50,508 nt of DNA from CALMEH01 sp031409875 (GTDB lineage: Bacteria > Acidobacteriota > Blastocatellia > Pyrinomonadales > Pyrinomonadaceae). Positions 1-8,231 of the stretch are shown here, piece after piece (position 1 is the stretch's first letter; every line of letters starts with the position of its first letter). The notes below the pieces were generated by a model. The model saw nothing but the letters and a program-made list of their open reading frames with translations. It was not told where the DNA came from and searched no databases. Where the stretch lies: NCBI GenBank assembly GCA_031409875.1, contig JANNYB010000160.1, forward strand, positions 1 through 50,508. The letters run 5' to 3'. The position numbers were made by a program, and so were the translations under genes.

Positions 1-1
1 T

Positions 2-988
2 CCGCTGCTTGCGACAACGGTTTTGGGACAAACGAAAAAAACGAAAATTATTAAACCGAAGCGATTAAAAACCGGCGATACTGTCGGCGTGATTGCTCCG
101 GCGAGCGGTTTGAGCAAGGAATCTTTCGATAAAGCGATACAAAATCTCGAAAGTTTGGGCTTGAAAACCAAGATCGGGAAATCGGCGCGAGGCGTAAAAG
201 GTTTTCTTGCGGCAAGCGATCAAGAACGGCTCGACGATCTTCATTGGGCGTTTGCGGACAAAGGGATTTCCGCTGTTTGGTGTTTGCGCGGCGGTTACGG
301 CGCGGCGCGGATTTTGCCGATGATTGATTATGATTTGATTCGCAAAAATCCGAAAATTTTAATCGGTTATTCCGATATTACGTCGCTTCATTTGGCGATT
401 TCGCAGATGACCGGACTTGTAACATTTCACGGTCCGGTTGCGTCTTCCGCGCTTTCGGATTATACGAAAACGCACGTCGTCAATGCGCTTTTCAATCCGT
501 CTACGCCTTATAAAATCGAGTTTTCCGAATTTAACAAATCCAACGAATCGAATCTTTTCAAAACCGAAGTAATCACCAAAGGAAAAGCCAAAGGCAAACT
601 CATCGGCGGCAATCTTTCGCTACTTTCCGCACTCGCGGGAACGCCGAACGCCTTGAATAACTTGAAAGGCAAAATTCTTTATATGGAAGATGTCGGCGAA
701 CAACCGTATCGCATTGACCGAATGCTCACACAACTTCGGCAAAGTGTTGACCTAACACAACTTGCAGGAATTGCGCTCGGCATTTTTGAAGATTGCAACC
801 CGAAAACGCAAGGCACGCAGACGCTCATCGAAGTCTTAAAAGATCGTCTCGGCGATCTGAAAATTCCCGTCATTTATGGACTTTCCTTCGGACACATCCG
901 CGACCAATTCACGCTCCCAATCGGCATCGAAGCCGAACTCGACACCGAAAATGCAACGATTACTTTCTTGGAAACAGGCGTGATTTGA
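2..988 (+). CDS. S66 family LD-carboxypeptidase, 5'-truncated by window edge
   Basis: Serine peptidase of the MccF/LdcA family, which cleaves the L,D bond of murein tetrapeptides in cell-wall recycling or hydrolyses microcin C-like compounds. The reading frame is already open at base 2. The first residues (PLLATVLGQ) look like the end of a signal peptide, so the real start lies upstream and the TTG at 23 is probably not the start. Visible family features, numbered from base 23, are GDTVGVIAPAS near residue 18, the nucleophile motif GYSDITS with Ser about 117, a GGNLSLL segment, the acidic YMEDVGE segment around 223 that carries the Glu, and GLSFGHI with the catalytic His about 290. About 320 residues beyond the signal matches the family length. 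A BRO-N gene follows 49 bases downstream on the same strand. Exported localisation is inferred from the partial signal only. Confidence 0.88.
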   Translation, partial: PLLATTVLGQTKKTKIIKPKRLKTGDTVGVIAPASGLSKESFDKAIQNLESLGLKTKIGKSARGVKGFLAASDQERLDDLHWAFADKGISAVWCLRGGYGAARILPMIDYDLIRKNPKILIGYSDITSLHLAISQMTGLVTFHGPVASSALSDYTKTHVVNALFNPSTPYKIEFSEFNKSNESNLFKTEVITKGKAKGKLIGGNLSLLSALAGTPNALNNLKGKILYMEDVGEQPYRIDRMLTQLRQSVDLTQLAGIALGIFEDCNPKTQGTQTLIEVLKDRLGDLKIPVIYGLSFGHIRDQFTLPIGIEAELDTENATITFLETGVI

Positions 989-1037
989 GACTGAAAAAAT
1001 ATTCTTAAAAATTTTACCAAGATTAAGGTGCAAAAAA

Positions 1038-1877
1038 ATGGAACAGAAAACCGCAATTAAACTTTTTCAAGAAAATCGGATACGAAGCATTTGGGACGAA
1101 GAACAAGAAAAATGGTATTTTTCAATCGTTGATGTTGTCGGCATATTATCTGACAGCCCGAACCCAAACAATTATTGGAAAGTTCTAAAACATCGATTGA
1201 ATAAGGAAGGAAGTGAGTTGGTTACAGATTGTAACCAACTGAAAATGCAATCTTCGGACGGCAAATATTATAAAACCGACGTTGCCGATACTGAGCAATT
1301 ATTTCGTTTAATCCAATCAATTCCGTCGCCAAAAGCCGAACCTTTTAAGTTGTGGATTGCGAAAGTTGCCCGCGAACGACTTGACGAAATCGAAGACCCC
1401 GAAATCGGAATCGAACGCTTGATGGAAACTTATCTCAAAAAAGGTTACAGCAAAGAATGGATTAACCAACGCTTAAAAAGCATCGAAGTCCGCAAAGAGT
1501 TGACCGATGAATGGGACGAACGCGGTGTTGAAAAAGGACAAGAATATGCGATTTTGACAGATGAAATTACAAAAGCCTGGAGCGGATTATCAGTAAAAGA
1601 ATACAAAAAATATAAAGAACTTAAGAAAGAAAACCTTCGGGATAATATGACGAATCTGGAGTTGGTATTAAATATGCTCGCCGAAGCCACGACTACGGAA
1701 ATCAGCAAAGAGAAAAACCCGAAAAATTTTGTAGAAAACAGAGTGATTGCGAAACAAGGCGGCACAATCGCGGGCAATACTCGAAAGGAAATTGAAGAAA
1801 AAACCGGAAAGAAAGTGGTAAGCAGTTTATCAGCTAAAAAATTATTGGAAGAGAAAAAGAAAAAATTAGACACATAA
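1038..1877 (+). CDS. BRO-N domain phage antirepressor-like / DinD-like protein
   Basis: 279 residues. The N-terminal ~110 residues carry the BRO-N/antirepressor pattern (RSIWDEEQEKWYFSIVDVV, then NYWKVLKHRL and a DVADTEQLFRLIQSI segment). The C-terminal half is charged and helical (EYKKYKELKKENLRDNM, then NFVENRVIAKQGG), as in DNA-damage-inducible D-like and phage antirepressor proteins. BRO-N domains bind DNA and are typical of phage or mobile regulators. Here the gene stands alone with no integrase, capsid or repressor gene in sight, so it may be a domesticated or stranded mobile gene. AAGGTG at 1025-1030 lies 7 bases before the ATG and supports the start. Its biological role is unknown; the domain call is from motif reading. 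Confidence 0.72.
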   Translation: MEQKTAIKLFQENRIRSIWDEEQEKWYFSIVDVVGILSDSPNPNNYWKVLKHRLNKEGSELVTDCNQLKMQSSDGKYYKTDVADTEQLFRLIQSIPSPKAEPFKLWIAKVARERLDEIEDPEIGIERLMETYLKKGYSKEWINQRLKSIEVRKELTDEWDERGVEKGQEYAILTDEITKAWSGLSVKEYKKYKELKKENLRDNMTNLELVLNMLAEATTTEISKEKNPKNFVENRVIAKQGGTIAGNTRKEIEEKTGKKVVSSLSAKKLLEEKKKKLDT

Positions 1878-1945
1878 CACTTTCTGATTGTTGATTGCTC
1901 AAAAATTCGACGAACTGAAGTTCATCGGACATTATTCTTTTCACA

Positions 1946-1974
1946 TTGAAATTATTTTGAAACACAAGGATAAT
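1946..1974 (+). promoter_or_regulatory. Candidate sigma70-type promoter of the nucleotide-sugar cluster
   Basis: TTGAAA at 1946-1951, a 17-base spacer, then GATAAT at 1969-1974. Transcription would begin about 1981, giving a ~30-base AT-rich leader before the ATG at 2011. No strong Shine-Dalgarno sequence is seen in that leader. Confidence 0.5.
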
Positions 1975-2010
1975 GTTGCATTGATTTTTAGAAAATAAAA
2001 TTTATAACTA

Positions 2011-2973
2011 ATGAGAATTTTAATTACCGGCGGCGCGGGCTTTATTGGCTCGCATCTTTGCGAAAGGCTTTTGAATGAAGGCAACGAAGTTATCTGCCTC
2101 GACAATTATTTTACGGGCAGAAAGGAAAATGTCGCGCATCTTTTGGACAATTATCGTTTTGAAATGATTCGGCACGACATTACCGAACCGATTTTCTTGG
2201 AAGTTGACCAAATTTACAATCTCGCGTGTCCCGCGTCCCCGGTTCATTATCAATATAATCCGGTCAAAACCGTGAAAACCAGCGTGATGGGCGCGATCAA
2301 TATGCTCGGCTTGGCAAAGCGCGTTAATGCGCGGATTTTTCAGGCTTCGACTTCGGAAGTTTATGGCGATCCGAATGTTCATCCGCAACCGGAAGATTAT
2401 TTCGGAAACGTCAATTGCATCGGCATTCGCTCGTGTTATGACGAAGGCAAGCGCGTTGCCGAAACTTTGTTTATGGATTATCACCGTCAAAACAGTGTTG
2501 ATACGCGAATTGTCCGAATTTTTAATACTTACGGTCCGAAAATGCGGGCTGATGACGGGCGCGTCGTGTCTAATTTCATCGTTCAAGCTCTGCGCGGCGA
2601 AGATTTGACGATTTACGGCGACGGCAATCAAACGCGCTCTTTTTGCTACGTTGATGATTTGGTCGAAGGCTTTATTCGTTTGATGAATACCGAAGCCGAA
2701 AACATTCATTTGCCTGTAAATATCGGCAACCCCGGCGAATTTACGATGAACGAATTAGCACAGGAAGTTGCGAAAACCATCGGCAAAGACATAAATATAA
2801 AATACTTGCCATTGCCGCAAGATGATCCGAAACAACGCAAACCGAATATTGAACGCGCTCAAAAACTTCTCGATTGGTCGCCGACGATTCCGCTTGCTGA
2901 AGGTTTGAAAAAAACCGTTGCGTATTTTGCGGAAAACATCAAAACATCGGAAAATAGAAGCACGAAAGTTTAG
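2011..2973 (+). CDS. UDP-glucuronic acid decarboxylase (UXS-like SDR)
   Basis: Extended short-chain dehydrogenase that would convert UDP-glucuronate to UDP-xylose with bound NAD, supplying sugars for surface polysaccharide. The NAD-binding GGAGFIGSH motif is at residues 7-15, followed by DNYFTGRKEN, the UXS-type NLACPASPVHYQ at 70-81, STSEVYGDP at 113-121, and the catalytic pair Tyr143/Lys147 in SCYDEGKR. GDGNQTRSFCYVDDL is the usual substrate-binding loop. 320 residues is the usual length for soluble bacterial UXS. The CPASPVHYQ and YDEGKR motifs separate it from GalE and RmlB. It is followed after 11 bases by a small coiled-coil gene and then another SDR, so the three look like one transcription unit behind the 1946-1974 promoter. 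Confidence 0.88.
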   Translation: MRILITGGAGFIGSHLCERLLNEGNEVICLDNYFTGRKENVAHLLDNYRFEMIRHDITEPIFLEVDQIYNLACPASPVHYQYNPVKTVKTSVMGAINMLGLAKRVNARIFQASTSEVYGDPNVHPQPEDYFGNVNCIGIRSCYDEGKRVAETLFMDYHRQNSVDTRIVRIFNTYGPKMRADDGRVVSNFIVQALRGEDLTIYGDGNQTRSFCYVDDLVEGFIRLMNTEAENIHLPVNIGNPGEFTMNELAQEVAKTIGKDINIKYLPLPQDDPKQRKPNIERAQKLLDWSPTIPLAEGLKKTVAYFAENIKTSENRSTKV

Positions 2974-2984
2974 GGGAATGTAAA

Positions 2985-3269
2985 ATGGAACTTGAAGAAC
3001 GAGTAAAAACACTAGAGCAAGCAACAATAATGATGCGAGATTTGGTTATCAGCCACGATGAGCGTTTGGAAAACTTTTTATATGCGTTGGACAGAGAGCG
3101 TCAAGAGCGCGAAGAATCGAATAAAGATTTCAACTTCAAACTCAATGCGCTGATTGACGCGCAAATAAGAAATGAATCTGAAATCGAAAGAGTTAAAGAT
3201 TCTATCGAAAAATTGAGCGAAGCATCGCAATCGCAACTTAAAAGAATTGAAAAACTCGAAGATAAATAA
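2985..3269 (+). CDS. Small coiled-coil protein between two SDR genes
   Basis: 94 residues, almost entirely charged heptad-like helix (LEERVKTLEQ, IERVKDSIEKL, LKRIEKLEDK), with no signal peptide or membrane span. It is preceded by AGGGGAATGTAAA directly before the ATG, a convincing ribosome binding site. Its stop lies 3 bases before the ATG of the next SDR gene. Conserved placement inside a nucleotide-sugar operon suggests a scaffold or oligomerisation partner, but no function can be assigned from sequence. Confidence 0.7.
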   Translation: MELEERVKTLEQATIMMRDLVISHDERLENFLYALDRERQEREESNKDFNFKLNALIDAQIRNESEIERVKDSIEKLSEASQSQLKRIEKLEDK

Positions 3270-3272
3270 TTT

Positions 3273-4259
3273 ATGAAAATTTTAATTACCGGCGGCGCAG
3301 GATTTGTCGGTTCGCATCTGGCGGACAAACTGCACGGCGAAGGACACGATATAACAGTTATTGACGACCTTTCAACAGGGCGTTACTCAAACGTCGAACA
3401 TCTCGAAGGCAAAGAACGCTTTCGTCTGATTATTGACACGGTTTTAAATGCGAAATTGATGGAAGAATTAATCCGCGAATCGGACAGAGTTTTCCATATG
3501 GCAAGTGCGGTCGGCGTTCGTCTGATTATGGAACAGCCCGTGAAAACTATCGAAACGATTTTTCACGGCACGGATGTCATTCTCGGATTTTGTGCGCGTT
3601 ATCGCAAGCGCGTTTTGATTCCTTCGACTTCGGAAGTTTATGGCAAAAGCACGCAAGTTCCGTTTTGCGAAGACAACGACATTATCAAAGGTTCGACATC
3701 GAAACATCGCTGGGCTTACGCTTGCGCGAAGGAATTGGACGAATTTTTGGCGTTGGCGCATTGGAAAGAATCGCATTTGCCGGTTGCGGTTGTCAGATTA
3801 TTCAACACGGTCGGACCGCGCCAAACCGGACAATACGGAATGGTCGTGCCGAATTTTGTTAAATCCGCCGTTCGCAACGAACCTTTGATGGTTCACGGCG
3901 ACGGCGAACAATCGCGCTGTTTCGGTCACGTTTCGGATGTTGTCGAAGCTCTTTCCAAAATTCTCGAAACGCCCGCGTGTTTCGGACAAGTTACGAACAT
4001 CGGCAACGACGAAGAAATTACGATTAAAAAATTGGCGGAAAAAGCTATCGAAATGACCGGAAGCAAAAGCGAAATCCGCTATATTCCTTACGAAGAAGCC
4101 TACGGCGAAGGCTTTGAAGATATGCGTCGGCGCGTTCCTTCGCTCGAAAAAGCCAAGCGTCTTATCGGTTATCAGCCAACCCGAACGCTCGATGAAATCA
4201 TCAATGACGTAGCGGAACAATTTCGTGAAGAATTAAAAAGCGAAACCGCCAACGCTTAG
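3273..4259 (+). CDS. NAD-dependent epimerase/dehydratase (GalE/UXS-like SDR)
   Basis: 328 residues with GGAGFVGSH at 7-15, IDDLSTGRYSNV at the adenosine-ribose position, STSEVYG at 118-124, the YxxxK pair Tyr149/Lys153 in YACAKELDE, and a GDGEQSRCFGHV substrate loop. It belongs to the extended SDR family acting on nucleotide sugars. The motifs resemble UDP-glucuronate/UDP-glucose 4-epimerases and decarboxylases, but the CPASPxHYQ signature of UXS is absent (MASAVGVRLIMEQPVKTI instead), so the exact substrate is open. It starts 3 bases after the coiled-coil gene, implying translational coupling. A repeat-built hairpin follows the stop directly. Confidence 0.82.
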   Translation: MKILITGGAGFVGSHLADKLHGEGHDITVIDDLSTGRYSNVEHLEGKERFRLIIDTVLNAKLMEELIRESDRVFHMASAVGVRLIMEQPVKTIETIFHGTDVILGFCARYRKRVLIPSTSEVYGKSTQVPFCEDNDIIKGSTSKHRWAYACAKELDEFLALAHWKESHLPVAVVRLFNTVGPRQTGQYGMVVPNFVKSAVRNEPLMVHGDGEQSRCFGHVSDVVEALSKILETPACFGQVTNIGNDEEITIKKLAEKAIEMTGSKSEIRYIPYEEAYGEGFEDMRRRVPSLEKAKRLIGYQPTRTLDEIINDVAEQFREELKSETANA

Positions 4260-4260
4260 G

Positions 4261-4355
4261 AGTTTGCAGATAGTTGACAGGAAGTTACGGAAAGTTGCAG
4301 ATAGTTTGAAAACTATCCGCAACTATCTGCAACTATCCGTAACTATCTGCAACTT
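4261..4355. repeat. Tandem-unit hairpin (decamer AGTTGCAGAT)
   Basis: Directly after the SDR stop. The right arm (4309-4355) is, on the minus strand, four decamers of the form AGTTRCRGAT. The left arm (4261-4307) is a diverged version of the same units, so the two can fold on each other. It ends 9 bases before the next ATG and leaves no room for a normal leader. Confidence 0.8.
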
Positions 4356-4363
4356 AATATTTT

Positions 4364-4978
4364 ATGAAGTTTTTTAGATTTACATTATTTTCGGCGATGA
4401 TTTTTGCTTTTTCCGCGCTTGCCTTCGCGCAAGACACGGGAAGCGTCAAAGGCAAAATTCGCACAACAAGCGGCGACGGCATTGCCGAAGTTACGATTAC
4501 CGCACGGCAAAAAGGCGAAGATGTTAAATCTGTAACATCGGACTCAAAAGGAAATTTTGTAATGAGCGGCTTGAAAGCCGGACTTTACAATTTGGTTTTC
4601 ACGAAAAGCGGCTATGGTCAAGGCGTTTTGTATAACATCGAAATTAAAAATAAAAAAGAAACCGATTTGGGCAGTCGTCTGGTTTTAACGCTTGACCAAG
4701 GCACTTTGGTTATCATAAAAGGCAGTATTTTTAATCAAGACGGCGTGAGTTTGTTTGGCGCGAAAGTCGAAGTTGTAAGAATTAATTCCGACGGTTCGAC
4801 AAAAAAAGTCGGCACGGGTTATTCGAGCGAAATGGGCGAATTCACCTTTAGATTTCCAAAAGGCGCGGCAAAATATCGCGTTACCGCTTCAGTCAAAGGC
4901 GTTTCCGCAAGCAAAGAAATCGAAGTTGACGATGCGGCGATTTATCGGCTCGCTATAACGCTGGATCTTAAAAAGTAA
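4364..4978 (+). CDS. Secreted protein with two carboxypeptidase-regulatory-like domains
   Basis: 204 residues. An N-terminal signal peptide of about 22 residues ends in AFAQ. Two beta-sandwich repeats follow, about 25-110 (GSVKGKIRTTSGDGIAEV... GNFVMSGLKAGLYNLVF) and 115-200 (IIKGSIFNQDGVSLFGAKV... GEFTFRFPKG). Both have the G-x-V-x-D-x-G-x-P-like start and glycine-proline turns of the CarboxypepD_reg family that also heads the Oar receptors in this window. Probably periplasmic or outer-membrane associated; the function is unknown. No Shine-Dalgarno is seen because a repeat hairpin abuts the start. Confidence 0.75.
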   Translation: MKFFRFTLFSAMIFAFSALAFAQDTGSVKGKIRTTSGDGIAEVTITARQKGEDVKSVTSDSKGNFVMSGLKAGLYNLVFTKSGYGQGVLYNIEIKNKKETDLGSRLVLTLDQGTLVIIKGSIFNQDGVSLFGAKVEVVRINSDGSTKKVGTGYSSEMGEFTFRFPKGAAKYRVTASVKGVSASKEIEVDDAAIYRLAITLDLKK

Positions 4979-5060
4979 GAAGACAGAAGACAGAAATTAG
5001 AAGAAAATAAAAACCTCTCGCGCCTAACTACCGTCTTCTTACTTCTGTTTTCTGTCTTCT
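4978..5060. repeat. Tandem-unit hairpin (AGAAGACAGA units) between convergent genes
   Basis: Arms 4978-5003 and 5035-5060 are complementary at 22 of 26 positions. The left arm begins on the last base of the upstream stop codon, and the right arm ends 3 bases before the stop of the minus-strand gene. It could act as a two-way terminator, though it has no clear T-run. Confidence 0.8.
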
Positions 5061-5063
5061 GTT

Positions 5064-5498
5064 CTAATTAACTGTTTCAGAGATTTCTTCCAAAGCCTGA
5101 ATCGTGTTTGCGTTGTTCGCGTCTGTAACGATTAGCGGAAATTCTTCCATAACTACTGTATCTGCAAGAGTTTGCACCCAATACGTTCCCGGATTCGGGA
5201 AAACTACATTTACAAAAAAACTGACATTATCGGTAAATCCGCCGGGCGCGAGTTCGAGATGCGTCGGTTGCGAAGTTACGACCAAATTATTTTTATCAGG
5301 TGCAAGAATGCGAACTTCCGTGTGATGATTTCCCGCGCCGCGCCAATGATTGACGACCGCGAATTTTATCAACGAAACCGGCAGACGTTCGACCATTATA
5401 TTTTGAAAAACGCCCATCAGCGAGATTTTATTGCCCATTTCGATTCGCACATCGTCGCAGAGCAAAGTATAAACGAGTTGTAAATTTTCAGTTGTCAT
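5064..5498 (-). CDS. DUF6941-like small beta-rich protein
   Basis: 144 residues, no signal peptide. It begins with LQLVYTLLCDDVRIEMGNK and continues ISLMGVFQNI, VNHWRGAGNH, HLELAPGGF and FPNPGTYWV. The LLCDDVR and SLMGVFQNI blocks match what I recall of the uncharacterised DUF6941 family, which has a predicted all-beta fold and no known activity. The family name is from memory. It lies convergent with the preceding secreted protein and upstream of, but not tightly linked to, the ATP-grasp gene. Confidence 0.6.
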   Translation of the reverse strand: MTTENLQLVYTLLCDDVRIEMGNKISLMGVFQNIMVERLPVSLIKFAVVNHWRGAGNHHTEVRILAPDKNNLVVTSQPTHLELAPGGFTDNVSFFVNVVFPNPGTYWVQTLADTVVMEEFPLIVTDANNANTIQALEEISETVN

Positions 5499-5562
5499 TT
5501 CTTTTACCCAATTAAAGTTTTAATCCTTGTCCGTTTTCATTTTAGCGGCGAAAACATTTTTA

Positions 5563-5640
5563 TTATCCACAGATGAACACAGATAAACACGGATGAAATC
5601 AAAAAAATATCTGTGTTTATCTGTGTTCATCTGTGGATAA
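5563..5640. repeat. Tandem-unit hairpin (ACAGATRAAC decamers)
   Basis: Left arm 5563-5594 and right arm 5608-5640 are nearly perfectly complementary over ~30 bases and consist of decamers of the ACAGATGAAC / ACAGATAAAC type. It lies between two minus-strand genes. This unit sequence is one I associate with dispersed repeats in other bacterial genomes. Confidence 0.85.
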
Positions 5641-5653
5641 ATTTTCTTCCTTT

Positions 5654-6877
5654 TTATCCGAGTTCGATTCTCGCGTGTGTAACAATTCTTTGTAAAGCCT
5701 TTTCAACGACTGCCGTTTGCGGATGTCGCACGAGAATATAACCTTCGCCTTCGTAGCTGATTGACGCAGGTTGTCCGATGTTTGGAATTTTCACATCAAC
5801 CACCAAATCGCCGACTTCTTCGTGAATTTTATCAAGTCCGTGAATGGCTTTGACGCGACCTTTGCCTTGTCCGCGCAGAAATGCCGCGCCGACGGCAAAT
5901 TTTCGTTCCGGCGGCGGTTCAAATTCGTCAAAAGCGCGAAGCCGAACCCAAGCCGCGTAAAAATCTTTGTCGTGCGCGAGAGAATTAAGCGTCATAATTT
6001 GCGCTCCGGGCGGACGCGCCGCGACTTCCGAAATCGCCACGCTTCCATCGCGTCGGCGAAACCATTCGAGATGCGTCAAGCCGGTTTCGATTCCCAAAAC
6101 TTCGATGGCGCGTCCGTTCGCTTCACGAATATCGTCAAATTGCGCGTCGTCAATTTCACGCGGAAGCACGACGCACCATTGAATCCAAGGGTTTCGCATC
6201 ACTTCGAGCGGTGTCGGATAATAGCGCGTCAACGAATGCCAAACAGCTTTTCCTTTTATCGAAACGGTTTCAAACGAATATTCGTCGCCCGTAATAAATT
6301 CTTCGATAATCGCTTCGCTGTGCGGATTCGGCGCGACTGATTTCAATGCTTCAGCAAGCGATTCGGCATCTTTCACTTGAAAAGTTGATTGTGCGCCCGC
6401 GCCTGCAAGCGGTTTCAAAACCAGCGGAAAACCGATTTCATTGGCAAAATCCCAAGCGTCCGAATCAGAAACAACGCGCCGAAATTTCGCGCACGGCACG
6501 CCGCCTTCGTGAAAAACCTGTTTCATTGTGGCTTTGTCCCGAAAATTTTTTGCAACCGCAACATTCATTCCGCCGAGTCCGAGTTCCGCACGCGCTTCGG
6601 CTAATTGAACCTGAATCTGTTCCATCGCGCCGACAATGCGGTCAATTTTCCCGACTTGCAATTCCAAACCGCGAAAAGCATTGACAATCTCGCGTGTTTC
6701 AAGCGCGTTTGCCGTCTGCCAAAACGCTGCGATATTACTGCGAATTTCAGGCGCAAGGTCTTCTTGCCTGTCTTGACTAATCAAACACAAACGAATATCC
6801 GGCATTTCCGCAAATGCCTTAATAAAACGAACTGCGCTGTCTGAAAAAAACGGCGCAATGTAAGCAATAGTTCTCAT
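5654..6877 (-). CDS. ATP-grasp domain carboxylate ligase
   Basis: 407 residues. An N-terminal Rossmann-like pre-grasp region contains RTIAYIAPFFSDSAVRFIKA and a dimer/hinge segment IDRIVGAMEQIQ. The ATP-grasp core has KATMKQVFHEGGVPCAKFR, the lysine strand FPLVLKPLAGAGAQSTF, the EEFITGDEYSFETVS acidic loop, and GLTHLEWFRRRDGS followed by AISEVAARPPG carrying the Mg-binding Glu and Arg/Pro motif. Members join a carboxylate to an amine or thiol via an acyl phosphate; the substrate cannot be deduced. The gene starts at ATG 6877 with no obvious Shine-Dalgarno sequence. Flanking repeat hairpins separate it from both neighbours, so it is probably transcribed alone. Confidence 0.8.
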   Translation of the reverse strand: MRTIAYIAPFFSDSAVRFIKAFAEMPDIRLCLISQDRQEDLAPEIRSNIAAFWQTANALETREIVNAFRGLELQVGKIDRIVGAMEQIQVQLAEARAELGLGGMNVAVAKNFRDKATMKQVFHEGGVPCAKFRRVVSDSDAWDFANEIGFPLVLKPLAGAGAQSTFQVKDAESLAEALKSVAPNPHSEAIIEEFITGDEYSFETVSIKGKAVWHSLTRYYPTPLEVMRNPWIQWCVVLPREIDDAQFDDIREANGRAIEVLGIETGLTHLEWFRRRDGSVAISEVAARPPGAQIMTLNSLAHDKDFYAAWVRLRAFDEFEPPPERKFAVGAAFLRGQGKGRVKAIHGLDKIHEEVGDLVVDVKIPNIGQPASISYEGEGYILVRHPQTAVVEKALQRIVTHARIELG

Positions 6878-6881
6878 AATT

Positions 6882-6982
6882 TATAAAGTGAAAATGTGAA
6901 AGAGTGAAAATGTGAAAAAGTTTTGTTGATTTCCGCTCAATCAACTTTTCCCCTTTTTCACTTTTTCACTTTTTCACTTTAA
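6882..6982. repeat. Tandem-unit hairpin (GTGAAAAA units)
   Basis: Left arm 6882-6932 carries GTGAAAATGTGAAAGA-type units. Right arm 6939-6982 has the complementary CTTTTTCACTTTTTCAC units. It lies between two minus-strand genes, and the stop codon of the dienelactone hydrolase (6979-6981) is inside the right arm. Confidence 0.8.
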
Positions 6983-7845
6983 AAAGCTCCATTTTTCTTA
7001 AACCAATCAAGCATTTTTGCCCAAGCGTCGGTCGCTGATTCTTTATTGTAACTCGGACGATAATCGGCATTAAAACCGTGTTGCGCGTTTGGATAAACGA
7101 CAATTTCGGATTTCGACTTGCCGCGTTTCAGTTCGTCTTGCATCCGCTGAACCGTGTCGAGCGGGATTCCCGTGTCCAATCCGCCGTAAAGCCCAAGCAC
7201 CGGAACTTTCAAATCTTTGGCAATGTCAACCGGCATTGTCGGCTGTAAATCGTTTGCCGTCTGGTTCGGATTCCGCACAAGCCGTCCATACCAAGCCGCG
7301 CCCGCATCAACTTTTGGATTGTGCGCCGAGTAAAGCCAAGTGATGCGTCCGCCCCAACAAAAACCCGTAATCGAAAGTTTTTTCGTATTTCCGCCGTTCT
7401 TTTTTGCCCACGCAATGCACGCATCCAAATCCGACATCACTTGCGAATCCGGCACTTTGCCGACGATTTCCATAATTTTTTCGCGTTCGACTTTTGTAAC
7501 ATCGCCTTCACGCGCATACAAATACGGTGCGATTGCCAGATAACCTTGCTTTGCAAAGCGTCGGCACAAATCTTGAATATGTTCGTGAACGCCGAAAATC
7601 TCGTGAATGACTAAAACCACCGGAAATTTCTTGCCTTTTTTATCAGGCATTGCCCGATAAGCGGGCATTTCGCCGATTTTTACTTCGCCCGCCGTCAAAC
7701 CTTCCGCGTCGGTTTTAACCTGTGTTTGCGCCGCAATCGGCATCACATCGAGCGCAAACGCGCCTAAAACCAAAGAAGTTACCAAAAACTCGCGTCTGCC
7801 GAATGTCAGCGCGGATTTATCGTTTTCATTTGAATCTTTTTTCAT
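6979..7845 (-). CDS. Dienelactone hydrolase family protein, Tat-exported
   Basis: Alpha/beta hydrolase of the DLH (carboxymethylenebutenolidase) family. The RREFLV twin-arginine motif followed by a hydrophobic stretch ending in AAQ indicates Tat export. Core motifs are VVLVIHEIFGVHEHIQDLC, the nucleophile elbow GFCWGGR with Cys as in true DLHs, LYGGLDTGIP carrying the Asp, and NAQHGFNADYRPSYN carrying the His. The ATG at 7845 is chosen over the in-frame 7869 because AAGGGAG lies 6 bases upstream of 7845. The natural substrate is unknown; many homologues are general esterases. The stop codon sits within the adjacent repeat hairpin. Confidence 0.87.
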   Translation of the reverse strand: MKKDSNENDKSALTFGRREFLVTSLVLGAFALDVMPIAAQTQVKTDAEGLTAGEVKIGEMPAYRAMPDKKGKKFPVVLVIHEIFGVHEHIQDLCRRFAKQGYLAIAPYLYAREGDVTKVEREKIMEIVGKVPDSQVMSDLDACIAWAKKNGGNTKKLSITGFCWGGRITWLYSAHNPKVDAGAAWYGRLVRNPNQTANDLQPTMPVDIAKDLKVPVLGLYGGLDTGIPLDTVQRMQDELKRGKSKSEIVVYPNAQHGFNADYRPSYNKESATDAWAKMLDWFKKNGAF

Positions 7846-7903
7846 ACTTTTCTCCCTTATGTTCTCCATTTAATTAAAATTTAACAATTTTATCAATTTT
7901 TGC

Positions 7904-7933
7904 TTTTCAGAACCGATTGGTCAAGAGTATAAT
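7904..7933 (+). promoter_or_regulatory. Candidate promoter of the 87-residue membrane protein
   Basis: TTTTCA at 7904-7909, 18 bases, then a consensus TATAAT at 7928-7933. It predicts a start near 7940 and so supports ATG 7968 rather than the upstream in-frame TTG at 7917. Confidence 0.45.
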
Positions 7934-7967
7934 TAAAACAAACGGACTTTCGCGGACGGAAAAATTT

Positions 7968-8231
7968 ATGACAGTTTATATTTTAATCGGTCTATCGCTT
8001 TCATTAACGGGCTTGGCAATTATGCAATTTCTCTATTTGATTTATCTCGAACGAATGGAAAAAGCCCAAAAACGCCGCATCAAAGAACTCGAAAACCACA
8101 ACAAATATCTAACGCACCGCCTTCACGACACCGAACGCCAAATCGTCGAACAATCCGAAATGCTCGAAGTTCTCTACGAAGATTCGGAAGACGAAGAAGA
8201 AGTCTGGGCAGATGTCATCGAGGAACGATAA
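7968..8231 (+). CDS. Small membrane-anchored coiled-coil protein
   Basis: 87 residues. One membrane span at about residues 3-25 (YILIGLSLSLTGLAIMQFL) is followed by a basic, heptad-like cytoplasmic helix (MEKAQKRRIKELENHNKYL...) and a very acidic tail (EDSEDEEEVWADV). The start at 7968 is preferred because a TATAAT lies just upstream and GGACGGA precedes it. The last 58 bases overlap the 3' end of the histone-deacetylase gene on the other strand. Function unknown; the layout resembles small division or envelope scaffolds, but no family is recognised. Confidence 0.6.
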   Translation: MTVYILIGLSLSLTGLAIMQFLYLIYLERMEKAQKRRIKELENHNKYLTHRLHDTERQIVEQSEMLEVLYEDSEDEEEVWADVIEER

